Assembly (NCBI RefSeq): GCF_041296385.1
Contig: NC_091017.1
Span: 54,124,214-54,188,213, forward strand
Direction: 5' to 3'
DNA from: Aphelocoma coerulescens
Lineage: Eukaryota > Chordata > Aves > Passeriformes > Corvidae
DNA: 64,000 bases
The notes beneath the pieces were generated by a model that saw only the letters and a list, made by a program, of their open reading frames with translations, made no database searches and was not told the origin of the DNA. Below are positions 1 to 11,629 of the stretch, one piece after another. The position numbers were made by a program, and so were the translations under genes. Numbering within the stretch: the first letter of the stretch is position 1; each line of letters starts with the position of its first letter.

Positions 1-2136
1 AGATCATGCAAGGCAGAAGTACAATGTCTTTGAAGAAATTAAACTGTCATTACAGTTAATTTTAAACTCATATCCTAAAATGAATTTATATTTTATGGTA
101 AATTAAGAGAAAGAGAGTCTATTCCTTTTGAGACTAGTGGTGATCTTTCCCAAATTCATTTGCTGCAGAAACATTATTTCACGTTCAGTGTAATTCTATC
201 AGGTATACTATACTTGGGTATAATAGCTGGGAGAGTGCAAGAAAACAACTCATGAATCTTTTGTAGATTACGTTTATCCTTTCTCTCAGAGCTACATGGA
301 TCTTGCCTGCCCTCAGCTGGATTTATGAAGGGTTCATTGAAAAGTGGTGGTGAGAAATGTATTTGAAAATCAATGATATATCATGTTGTATAAGAAATAA
401 TCTTTTCAGTCTCACCAATGCCATTATGTTATAGCTAGCAGAGAACAGAGTTCTTTCAGGGAATTTCTGAAGCTAAAAAAACCACAGTAGCAGAAATAAT
501 GAAAATGAAGGAGGACCAAACAAAATGCTTGACTAAACAACCCAGTAAAAGAATAGACTTTCTGGTCCTAACTGTGAATAGGACAAAAAATGCCTTTATT
601 CCAACTGAGTCAAATACCATCTATTTTGCTGTCTTCTGGATATATGAGGTTTCCTTCAGCCCCTGAAAGGGAAAATCTCTATAGAATGACAGAGCACTTT
701 GTGAAGCAGCAGTGGTCAGAGCCGTTCTGCTGAAAAATACATTCACTGGGCAACACCCCGAAAAGCAACCAAAGGCTGTATGTTCTGTGTTAAATATGTT
801 TCTCTAAAGTTCTGAGAATAAACAGACAAAAAGCCCAGCTAAACTGTAATGATAATCACCTGTTTTGTACTAAAAAATACCAGTTGCCAAGAAGGTCAGA
901 CTGATACTTAAAAATTAATGAATCAGCCTTGTACTCCTTATATTTTCTCTCCTTCCCACATCTCATTCCTTGTTATCCTATGAAAAAGTCATGCATTGAT
1001 GAAGAGTGGAATTAGGAGAAGAAAACAGCAAATAAATCCAAAGCCAATTATAGGTTGCATCAAATCCTTGTAGATTACTCACTCTCCCACTCCATTACTG
1101 GGTATGTTTCTGACATCATTCTCCAAATGATGTGAAAGATGATGTATTGCTATTCCTCTTACAGTCTTTCCCTTATGTGTTCTAGTCAAATAAAGTACTT
1201 AATGAAACAGAGAACTGATCTCAGATCTTTTGAGATCCTATGCCTCTGAAAATTTTTTCAGTGATATTGGATTTATTTATCTTGTTAAGGGTGTCACCAA
1301 AGGTCAGGCTGCTATGTGGAAAAAATAGTTAAATTATGAAAACCATAATTTTGTTGTTAAATTTAATAATGCCACTGTCTCTTCCCTCTTCCTTCCTCTC
1401 CTGCCCATCTGAGATGAAAGAGACAAGGATGCCCTCATATACCCATCTTTCCCATCCAATATTTGGAAACATAATCTCTTTCTGCAACTTATCTTAGGGA
1501 TCAATACCTCCTCACTTGCAAAATTCTCATGATATTTCATCACTACCGCTCCCCACAGTTCCCCAGACTGATCGCATGTCACGAAAAAACAAGAACACCA
1601 CCTAAGAATTCCCTAGGTCCATCAGAAAGGCATCATGTTGGCTGAAGTAAAAAGAAAATCACATGCTATTAAAATCTTGGGAACATCAAATCTCAAACAT
1701 CTTAATATATCTCTTAATATACTCTTAGAAAAAAGGAATAAAAAGAGCAGTAGAATGTAATGAAAAACTACCCTATACAGGATGCCAGCATGCTTCCTTA
1801 TTTCACCAGAAGATATGTTGGGGTCACGAGGAATATTTTTATCCTGTTAAGCTACAGTAAAGTTATTTCTTATCTTTCCAGAGGTTGTGCTGTCATCAGG
1901 ATTCCAACAGAACCATGAATGGATAGAAGTATGCTTTTAATTTTTCTGCCTTCCTGCAAAGGCAAGATGAAGATCTTTTTCTTTCTGCTTGTGTAAATTC
2001 CAAGATACCTACACTATCAATATTATTAGCTACTTTTCTGACATTCTGTTGAGATGTTCAGGAAAAGGTTACAAATTAGATTTCAATTATGAGAACATCA
2101 AGTGAAGCACACTAAGGAAACCCTTTCACAGACCCA
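1..2136. other. Unique AT-rich DNA, no gene seen
   Basis: No coding exon, RNA gene or clear repeat is visible on either strand. Open frames are short, lack domains and are consistent with chance. One small inverted repeat (7-bp arms gatctca/tgagatc at 1218-1224 and 1231-1237) is the only local structure I noted. Confidence 0.6.
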
Positions 2137-2276
2137 CAGAATCACAGAACCCAAGAATCACAAAATGGGTAAGGTTGGAAGGGACCACAGTGGGCCATGC
2201 GGTGCAGCCTCCCTCCTGAAGCACATGGCAGTCATCCTAGAGCTCATGGCACAGAATTGTGTCCAGATGGTTTACT
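2137..2276 (-). mobile_element. CR1 LINE 3' end, short 5'-truncated fragment
   Basis: Read on the minus strand this is the last 140 bases of a CR1 element: a stretch around 'tggacacaattctgtgcc', then a 'ggtcccttccaacctta' block and a terminal series of near-octamers resembling 'ttctgtga'. The subfamily is the same as that of the plus copy ending near 35178, which shares the 'ctgtgccatg.gctct.ggatgac' phrase. CR1 copies are normally truncated at the 5' end because reverse transcription starts from the 3' end of the RNA, and this piece fits that. It carries no coding part. Confidence 0.75.
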
Positions 2277-5200
2277 TTAAACAAGGAAGTAGCAAATCTT
2301 GCCTGAACAAGTGCTCTTTCTGGCCCTACATGCTCAAAAGAAGCATCCAAACTACCTAAATACACTCCTACAACAATGGAATAAGAAGCCAAAGCCAAGA
2401 AACCATCACATCCCAGTCTAACTGATTCCTCTGAATATTATTCCAAAGATAAAGAGATGGTCCTTGAAGACCAAGAGGACTTCATCAATAGAAAATCACA
2501 AATACTTGTTCCCATGAAAAAAGCTGCATCATTCCTGCCATACAAAGAAGTGCCAGTGCAACTTTATTGAAGTGGTGTTTAGCTGTTTATGACCACATGG
2601 CACTATTTAAAAGTTCCCACTGTTGTCTACATATGAACATTTTCAGTATTTCTCATGCCAAGAGGCATGTACAAGAACAGAATGTAGGAACAAGGACAAT
2701 GTCATACACAACTTTCTTCTCAGAGGTGTTCAGCTTTTATTTTCCTTTGGGAAGCCAAGAGACACAAATGTGAAATCAATGTAGATGAGCCATTTGGTGC
2801 AAGATCAGAATAGTCCCCTTAGGACAGTGGCATGTGTCCTCTACTGCCTGGAAGTGAACTACCCCACAGGTTACCCAAGAAGACTCATTTGCAGAGATCA
2901 ATTAATCTTTACATCAACAAATGCAGGAATCATCACTGATTGAAAGATTTTGTGTGTCACCACTATAAAAAACAGAGACATTGATAAATCCAGGCCGCAT
3001 GAGCTTTGCCTACCCCCAACTTGAACATATTCAAGATGCAGAGAGACAGTTACTTCTTAAATATACGCGGTCCTAGGAATGGAAAGATGTACTCAAAGGT
3101 CAACAACTGGCAGTAGAGAAGGCTATTCAGTTACTCACTGTGTGAGTGATCAGGTACTAGGGAAACAGGATGTTTGGAAGCAAAATATCCTATATTGTTC
3201 TTTTCTTTAAATTTTGATTCACCAAGATAAGATTCTGAGTCTTCCTCATTTTCAAACATGCCTAGTATTTTTATATTTAACATGTTGCATTCAAAGCATT
3301 TATGTGAAACAAACTATTATTGAAATACCTGAGCACTGTGATACATCTTACTGATGTCTTTAAGTATAAATGGAGCAGGAAGTGCCTTGCTTGCACCATC
3401 AGCTGAAGATAAAAAGCTTCACTTTGTGTGGTACTTCATTTCCTACCAAATGCAATGCCATCACCACAGAAGCATTAAATACTTCATGGCAAGTTTTAGT
3501 GAAGCAGCTTGGATTACACTAAGTCAGTAAAAGTCTGTTCAATACCAAAAAACCCATACAATACGTATGGCCTATAATTGCATTCTTTGGGATAATTTGT
3601 CTGCTGAGTTTTGCAGAAAGCAACATCACAGGAAATAATTAAAATGCTTACATACATACAAAAGTCCATTGCAATGGATTGAACTCTTGGTGCTTGGCCT
3701 TGTGCAATTGGTTATTCTACTGGGTACTCTGTGGAAGACACTGTATTTGAGGAGTTAGTAATCTTGAACAAGCCACTACTGTGCCTTGTACTGAGGGTGT
3801 AAGGAGCCCAGAGATTAGCATGGGCAGGCACTGTAAGGGAACTTGCTGACACATCCCATGCCAGCCTCTGACACTGCTGGTGTTATAGCAGAGAGAGCAT
3901 CTAGTCTATCAGGAGACGATACATGGGCTGGATTTTTACACAAGATAAAAGGCACCACAGCATTGGAGGGGGGAGGAACTCCTCTATGGTTGGCACCTAT
4001 GCAGAATACCATGGGAAAATCATTCCAGGACCTGTTTGATGCTGCATGGAAACAAGGTTTCTAGCATCTGAAGGGATAGAACATTTACTCTCTATCTGTA
4101 TTCCCCTTTTTATTGTTTTATTAAGATGGCTATTTTATTAAACTGTTTTTTTGCCAAACCCTCCTCATAGAGATTCTGAAAGAATCATCTCACTACTATC
4201 AATACCTGTGCAGAGCAGTTTTCTTTGGATTTGTGACATATCACAATTATGCAATAATATAGTGGCTTATGCTGTGTCCCCTTAAGGTAAAAACTTTTAT
4301 TATGAGACATATATATTATGCAGTAGTATACATCTTTGCATTGAAAGGTGTTAAGTAACTATGTGAAGTTACTGTGGCAGAGAATGATTACCGGAAGTCC
4401 ACATGGATATCTAAAATACAGTACAATCACATCTTGTCTCTATAAAAGCCCTTGCGTGGAGGCACAAAGGTTTGTAAGAGCTGGTACCTTCTAGGAACAG
4501 TCTGGCTTTGCTCACCAGGACCCCACCCCTAAATTCTCGTCAAATACCTTGCTTTTGTTAGGGCTTTCTCTCTAGAAAAGTGTCCACCTTAAGCCTGCTG
4601 TATTGTATGATCCTATGTCTCCTGCCTAAAGTCATCATCTTTCTGCAGCCTTCCTTCTGCCCTCTGATCTGGCCACCAGATTTTCCTTCTCTAGCCTATA
4701 ACTTATGTAGTACTCTTCAGCACCTGCAGGCCATCAGTGGCCATTTCCAAGTCAAACACCCTTCTTTTAGGGTTATTGATCCTGAAGAGTTTCTAATCTC
4801 ATTGCAAGCAACACAGGAGTTACTCTTACAGCTTTTTAGCAGACTTTAGTACATTGCTGTATTAAGTGATTACACTCAATAATGATCCTTTAACATAAAA
4901 AAGCCTGCAGTAAATATCTCAAAAGGAAACATTTTTCGGGTTTAGCTCAGTGCTACTACATTAGTGTCCAAGGAACACAAATGCATGCTTCCTCCAATAC
5001 AGATTAACACTCTAATATTTTGTTTAAACACATACTAGTATATTGAAATCTTCAAATACATTTAATAAATGCAAACCTACTCCAGAAAATGAAGGTTACT
5101 TCATATTTGAAAAGCCTTGGCAAATTAATCACAGCATGAACATAAAAAAATGAGGAAATACTGTGGTTATAGTCAGATGTAAATTTGAAAATTTGTTAAA

Positions 5201-8200
5201 GTTATTGACCAGAAATGGTCAAATCACAGCAGTCACATCTGATATTAGTCAGAATAACAGTGTAATGAGAAAGATACCAGCTTTGAATGACATTTTACTG
5301 CACTTATATACCCATAAACCATAATTGTATTTGACTGATTTGAAAATATTCCTTCATAGCAAGAGAGCCATAACTGATGGATGTCATGACCACCTCCAGT
5401 ACTTGATTATTGTGGCTAGGTCAAGGCTCATTAGAAGTCTGATATAATTTTCCACTCTTTTGCACTAATCATGCAGAATTACTTTTTTTTCTTGGCGTTC
5501 ATATAGTTTGGTTCTGTCACATATGACCAGATGCATCATAACTTGATAAGTAGTTCCAATGAAAACAGTGAGAATACTACCCAAAAGGAATCAGTACTTC
5601 AGAGCTTAGTGCATGGAAAAATTGTTCTTTAGACTGTGGTTACCATGAAATATTTTAGTAAATTAACTGTTGACCAGAAATCCCCCAAAGAATAAACTAT
5701 CTTCTAAACTGTACCCCCATTCATACTGATAGGGTAGTATTTTGGCTATATAATGTATACCAGGCCTACAGGACTTCCAAAGTACTAATCTTTCCTCATA
5801 TCTGTTGTACTGTTGTCCAACTAGAATTTTAATCTTAGAATCTGGGACATGTGAGTTTTAAAACACATTTTCTAGTTTATTTGCTCACTGCATATTGATT
5901 TGAAATAGTCATGTATAGGTATATATCCATGCTGCAATAGCACCACACTTTTCAATAAATGACTGATATGACTAATGCCAGCTGCTACCAAAATTATTGG
6001 TACTGATGTCATGGTGTTCATTCTTATTTTGGGCTCCACTAGACTGTCTTTTGCACTTCTTTCCAGTCCCTGTCCTTTATATTATGAGGAACAAGGAGTT
6101 TCAGTCCCTGTCTCCTTGTTTTACCTTGTATTGCCTTATCCAGGAGTTTAGTCTTGGCCCTAGATATTAGATCAGATATCTAGGAGATATCAGATGAGTG
6201 TAGATGGATAAGAAGGATGGAAGGGAGGAGAGACTCAAACATTCCTACGTGGATTCAGCATCAGCATCACATGACCTTTTACCTGAATGTATTAATAGTA
6301 TTTCAATACTTGGTTATAAAATTATCATTTATCACTAATTTGAAACACCTCATTTGATGCTTCTAAAGGAGCCATTCTCCATTGCACTTAAAAAAAAAAT
6401 TTCAGAAAATGGCATAAGCCTCAATAGGGAAGAATGACGGATGAAAAATGGATGACAATAAGCTCTGAATGGGCTTGAAATCAGGAGCTAGTCAATTCCA
6501 GAGGGAATTTTCATGTCTACAGATAATTGATGGATAATGAAAACCACTTTGGCAAATCCGTTTTAGAGTATGTAATATTTCTTAACAAGTGTTAATTGAT
6601 TATTAGGAATTTGTTCAGCCTGATGTATTTTTTATCTGCCTCAGGATGAACACTGCACAGTTGTCTTTATTTGGCCACATGTTTTTCTTCCTTGTAAGAA
6701 AAAGCATTTTTTTCTTACAGCATGTATTCAAAGTGAAATTCACAGAGCAGACAGGAAGAATGCAGAACTTTCTTCACTACTGAATATCCAAGTCAAACAA
6801 GCATCAATTTAAGTTCTCCATATCTGTGTCCTTTGTGCAGAGACCACACGATGAGAAGAGAAAAAGGAAGATACATAAGAGGTCTCTAGGGATCTCTTCC
6901 AGCTCTCATTTCCCATGATTTTTGTGGGCTGTTTTTGAGATATGGTAAATGAAAGAAGAATAAGATCAAGAATCAGTAGCAATGGCATAAACTGAAATAG
7001 AAAAGAAGGGGCAGTCAAGAGAGATAGAACAGAGTTTCAGTACCAACCTGTCATTTCAGGATGAACCACAACAGATTTATTTAGCAAAAGCAGTTCTTAT
7101 AATGGCTATTGGGAAAACAGTTAATGTTTTAATAACTGCAGGACTAACCAGTACAAAAATAAAGATCCCCACTGAGAGCAAATGTGCATCAAGAGTAAAT
7201 TTATGTTATTTGCTTATCAGTTTTAAGTTCTAGAGTTACAAATATTTAAATCTGCTTTTTCTTTAAAATTTTTGAAGAAGGAAACAGTTCAATATTCGTC
7301 TTATGTAAATCTAGGAATTCATAAAAAAATTAAAATAAAATAACTTGATATTCCAAGAAAACAGAGCAGTGGAAAAATCACTGTGTGCTTCAAGTAAACA
7401 CACATTACGTGCTTGGTGAGATATTCCGAATAATGAGTACGTGCTGACTTGTACAAGAGGCCTACATACTTCAACTTGAATATACTTCACCATAGCTAAT
7501 GCAAATGAAGAAAAACTATCAAATTTAGGCATAAAGGAAAGAAACCCCAACACAGTATGCTAGTTTGTTATGTAAACAAGAGGCATGATTTCCCCTCACA
7601 GCAGTGTGGTCATAAATTCCAGCTAAGAAAAATTTTGACTTCGACTGGCCTGAGATGAGAATCAGCCCCAGATGACCTTTGCAGGAGGTAATGCAATCTT
7701 CTTTTTTACACAAATACAATTTGAAATATGGATTCTGCTGCTTCCTAGACAACTGTTTAGGAACTGCACTTAGGAGTAACATTAAGTGAAATTCTATAGT
7801 GAACCTCAGGTCCTGTGACAGTTTTTTCTCAGCTGATGCCCTTTGAAAACAGTAGCATAAAGAGGTTGAAGAGGTTTTTGTATGCTAAGTATTTCTTGAC
7901 ATAGCAATGTTGATATTTATATGACTTCTGTTTAAAGCTGCTCTTTACTAGTATTTTTAAACATTTTTCTCTGTAACTTGTAGCTTTTTAAATTTTCTCT
8001 TTAATGCTTGCTACTCCTTCCTACTGAAGATGTCTTCTTTCCTGGTCTCCTCATGCTCTATATATTTAGATTTTAAGGACACTAAGCTTCTCAAATATTT
8101 CTGTAATGATATTTTAAGATTCAGCTGTATAAAGGGAAGATATTTTGGTGTTCCTGGTTGTTAAAATCCTGTTTTGACAGACTTCCATCACATACACAAA

Positions 8201-9797
8201 GCAGATTAAACTAGACAGAAGAGTGAAGAGAAGGCAGGTACAAGCTAAACCAGGCAGATGAAAAAGGACTAATTTGAGGGACTTTCATTAATCTTTAGTG
8301 CTTCATCTCTTCCTGAGTAGAGTGACACTGAGACTAATGGACCTATGAAGCATCACCAGAAAATGCAAAATTCAAACTACTTTACTATAAAATGCTTTGA
8401 TGGAGATATCCATACAATACTAACATAAAATTTTCTGTAGAATTTATTCATTTCTACAGCATTTATTTTTAGGTGACTGACAAGATTTAAAAAATTGTAT
8501 TGGTTTTTTTCTTTACCAGCATTTCTTTAAAATGTAGGCCTTCAAAATAATTTGACTTGCTTCTGTTGACTATGAAAGAGGGTGCCAAACATGAATCTCA
8601 AATTACCTTGGAAATGTCACAAAAAAAGTAAAAGAGAAATAAGATATTTCTAAAAGCTGTGTGTTGAAGACAGTACCAGCAAATCAATGACAGCTAAATC
8701 GAGCAAATAAAATCTTTGTCTTTTCATTTACTCAATGGTTTTCAGTCTGAAGTCTGACAATGCTGTAACATGCATAACAGTGAAGGAGGAAAGGCAGAGC
8801 TTTTTAAGAGAAAAGCTTCTCAGGGTGCTTGAAACAAATGAGGAAAAAAAACCTTGAAAGTTTGAATTTACAATCTAGGCATATACACTACTCCTTTGAG
8901 CCAATTCTAGAACTTAGAATGTACTCATTTGCTGCAATGACTCTAATTAACAGTACAGGAATTCAAAGTTCTTAATCCTATTCTATTCGCAGGGTTCCTT
9001 TTTCATCAGTCAATTATATAAATTGAATTTGGAATATTAATCTCTTTTCTACCCAGTGGCTTCCCTTGCCAAAAATCTCTGCCTAGTATCCAGGCAGATA
9101 CTCCTTTTATAAAATCATCTGAATTAGATCCTTAATATTACCTGGCACTACACTCTGCAGCCAACAACGCTTTGTTGTTATCCAGCTCTGGTGGTGTTAT
9201 AGCTCCTTAAGTAACTCAGATTCAGCTACTTCCTAACAAGGAAGACCTGGGGCTGTCATGCATCTTGCAAAGGGTTTTGATCCTGTAGGAAGCTCTAGAT
9301 ACCCTAGGTGATTAGATTCTTAATATAGACCTTCTCTTCACTGCACTGTTTCAGGTGAAAAATGTTTTGTAAGCACATTTTTCTCCAAATAGTGAATACC
9401 TAATGCAAATAGGCATGAGTTGGCTGCAGCCTGGCCAGCGATTAGAGGTTCAACCAGGATATAAGAGCTGCAAGTTCACATCACCCTTTTAATGCTTGGT
9501 TAATTATTTACATAAAGTGGAAGAGTTCCAACAAGAAAGAAAACAGGTGCTCAAGCTAAAACACTCAATTGTTTAATGATGGGGATTCCTAGGGGATATA
9601 GATTGCCTTTCCTGAATTGAATTCAGCAGAATGGGGATTTGAATTCAGGCCAATGCTGTAATTGCTAAGATAATGCATTTCTAGGATAAGTGAAGGTTTG
9701 GGGCTTTTAAAAATTTTATTTCACATACAAAAATTAAACATATAATTGTGTGAGAAGTTTATTTTCGCAGGACCACTACATAAGAAAGATCCTTATA
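2277..9797. other. Unique AT-rich DNA with possible LTR remnant
   Basis: No gene is recognised in these 7.5 kb. Small structures are a hairpin with perfect 9-bp arms aacaaggag/ctccttgtt (6090-6098, 6112-6120), another with arms tagatat/atatcta (6161-6167, 6176-6182), an 8-bp pair ctgtagaa/ttctacag (8435-8442, 8452-8459) and an 8-bp pair cctgaatt/aattcagg (9611-9618, 9642-9649). The part from about 3780 to 4860 has a composition unlike its flanks and may be an old LTR element, listed separately. The rest shows nothing I can name. Confidence 0.5.
4436..4580 (+). promoter_or_regulatory. TATA-box promoter-like segment, possible LTR U3/R relic
   Basis: A textbook TATAAAAG lies at 4441-4448, followed by a moderately GC-richer stretch containing a CACCAGGACCCCACCCC phrase near 4515-4531 and a T-rich stretch with 'gggctttctctctag'. 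This order (TATA, then a C-rich leader, then T-rich sequence) is what retroviral U3/R regions look like, and the residual cytosine-rich phrases look like formerly CpG-containing sequence. I could not find the TG/CA ends or a poly-A signal at the proper distance, so the LTR reading is an inference. It could equally be a chance TATA box in AT-rich DNA. Confidence 0.25.
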
Positions 9798-10468
9798 CAA
9801 TCATAGAACCATTTAGGTTGGAAAAAACCTCCAAAATTGTTGAGTCCAACCTTCAACCAAACACCACCTTGTCAACTAGACCGCAGCACTAAATGCCATA
9901 CCTGGTCATTTCTTGAACACCTCTAGGGATGGTGACTCCACTGCCTGGGCAGCCCATTCCAATGCTCAACCACCCCTTCCATGAAGAAATTCTTCCTGAT
10001 GTCCAACCCAAACCTGCTCCAGTGCAACTTGAGGTCATATCCTCTTGTCCTGCCACCTGCTGGGTGGGACAAGAGGCCTATCCCCACCTAGTACAACCTC
10101 CTTTCAGGCAGCTGTAGAGAGCAATAGGGTCTCACCTGAGTCTCCTCCAGGTTAAACAACCCCAGTTCTTTCAGCCATTCCTCATGTAATTTACTCTGTA
10201 GACTCTTCAGCTCCGTTGCCCTTCTCTGCACAAAATCTAGCACCTCAATGTCTTTCTTGAACTGAGGACCCCAAAACTGAACACAGGACTTGAGGTGCAG
10301 CCTCACTGGTGCTGAGTACAAGGAAACAATCACTTTGCTGGTCCTGCTAGCCACACAATTTTTGATACAAGTCAGGATACCACTGGCCTTCTTGGCCACC
10401 TGGGCACATGCTGGCTCATGTTCAGCTAACTGCCAACCAGCACACCCAGGTCCTTTTCTGCTGGGCCA
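9798..10468 (-). mobile_element. CR1 LINE, 3' 670 bp with reverse-transcriptase C-terminal remnant
   Basis: On the minus strand the copy begins in the C-terminal part of CR1 ORF2 and runs to the 3' end, whose last bases read 'ggttctatgattg'. A frame from 10399 to 10088 (minus) still reads 103 codons with recognisable phrases: KKASGIL, then [19 protein letters not shown], then VQRRAT and LGLFNLEET. In intact CR1 these lie downstream of the catalytic F/YADD box, in the thumb and C-terminal region. The frame then breaks and the rest is 3' part with the usual 'ggactcaacaattttggagg' style ending. It is 5'-truncated and dead. A second CR1 of another subfamily in the same orientation lies about 280 bases to the right. 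Confidence 0.85.
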
Positions 10469-10745
10469 TTTGGTTTATCTCTATCAGTGGGCCACTGCCT
10501 TTGAAAATTTCAGATTCTTTCTTTATTTTTTTTTAATTTTTCAAAGGAAAAGGAAATGAAAAAGAGTTCAGCAATCCCTAGTCTGGAAACCATCAGCAAA
10601 ACATTTCTATCCAATCATTTCAATAGCCCCTTCATCATGTGAGTAACTCTGCCTGTGCATTTGAGGGGAAGACATCTAACCAAAGGCTGGAGACCCTCTA
10701 AAGAACTTTGGGGTGTTGGAATGGTACCTATGGACCAGTAGTCGT

Positions 10746-10785
10746 AGCATAGCATAGCACAGCATAGCATAGCACAGAATAGAAT
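10746..10785 (-). repeat. Pentanucleotide tail of a CR1 copy
   Basis: Eight 5-mers in a row on the plus strand: AGCAT, AGCAT, AGCAC, AGCAT, AGCAT, AGCAC, AGAAT, AGAAT. The first six form a perfect 15-bp unit duplicated once. On the CR1 sense (minus) strand this is the element's 3' tail, beginning ATTCTATTCT and drifting into ATGCT/GTGCT units. The tail is pentameric where most CR1s here have an octamer-like tail. Confidence 0.8.
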
Positions 10786-11065
10786 ATTTCTGTTGGAAGA
10801 GGCAAAAAATGATCATCTAGTCCAACTTCCTGACCACTTCAGGACTGACCAGAAGTTCAGGCATGTCATTAACAGCATTGTCAAAATGCGTCTCAGATAC
10901 TGAGAGGCTTGTCACACCACCTCTCTAGGAAGGTTCTTTGAGAGTTTGACCACCCTCCCAGTAAAGAAATACTTCCTAACATCTAGTCTAAACCTCCCCC
11001 AGTACAGCTTTCAACTGTTCCTATATGTTGTCTCACTGGGTCCCAAGGAGATGAGATCAGTAATT
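10776..11065 (-). mobile_element. CR1 LINE 3' end, non-coding part
   Basis: Antisense on the plus strand, with the diagnostic run 'ttggaag.ggca', 'gatcatctagtccaactt', 'cctgaccacttcag', 'gaccaccctcccagtaaaga' and 'acttcctaacatctagtcta'. These are the 3' third of a CR1 subfamily distinct from the neighbour at 9798-10468. The left edge (the element's 3' end) carries the pentamer tail. The right edge fades after 'cccaaggagatgagatcag'. No intact frame. Confidence 0.8.
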
Positions 11066-11613
11066 ATGTTCAGACCATGGTGGCCCCTGAAGTCTCTCAG
11101 TTTAACAGTATGATAAAGGAGACAGATCCTGGCCTCTTCTGCCACTGGGGTATTTGCACAATTCTATGGGGATGACCTTGCTTTATTTCTTTGCAAATAG
11201 CTGGGACATTGGTCTTTAGACAAGGTTTCCATTATTTTCAAGGGTCTCATATATGTACAGGAGAAGACAAATGCACACAACACAGTCCAGTGAATTTTAG
11301 AACATTTCATATCCCAGCTAATGTCATAGCCAAACTATGAAGAAATACCAAGTACCTTGATTCCTCTGCTTGCAAATAACATTTATTTGATAACAGACTG
11401 TGATGTAATGTTCCTTTCATAACAGTTTTATCCTAAATGAAGGATCACATTATTTTAATCAGCATTACTTAGAGATTTCTAGATTTATGCAATATGGCTG
11501 TAGAATGTAATTTTGGAATTTAGAAAAAAATTAGTGAATGCCATTTTTGTTCTTGAAGCCACAGTTGGCAATGCCACCATCAACATGTAACAATTTCTGT
11601 CAGAGAAAACTAA

Positions 11614-11629
11614 ATCTAGCTAGCTAGAT
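11614..11629. repeat. Perfect 16-bp palindrome
   Basis: atctagctagctagat equals its own reverse complement, with no spacer. It is built on a CTAG/AGCT alternation. No function is implied; it may be a homodimeric protein site or simply a slippage product of a TAGC repeat. Confidence 0.8.

Noticed and set aside
3785..4160. LTR 3' end suggested by 'ttattgttttattaag' and neighbouring T-rich sequence
   Set aside because: No consistent TG/CA ends or recognised family phrases; kept only as a hint with the promoter-like segment at 4441.
9929..10117. Proline-rich frame on the plus strand, and a similar one at 16675-16971
   Set aside because: Both are antisense readings of CR1 3' ends; the shared 'GMVTP..PGQP' flavour is repeat-derived.
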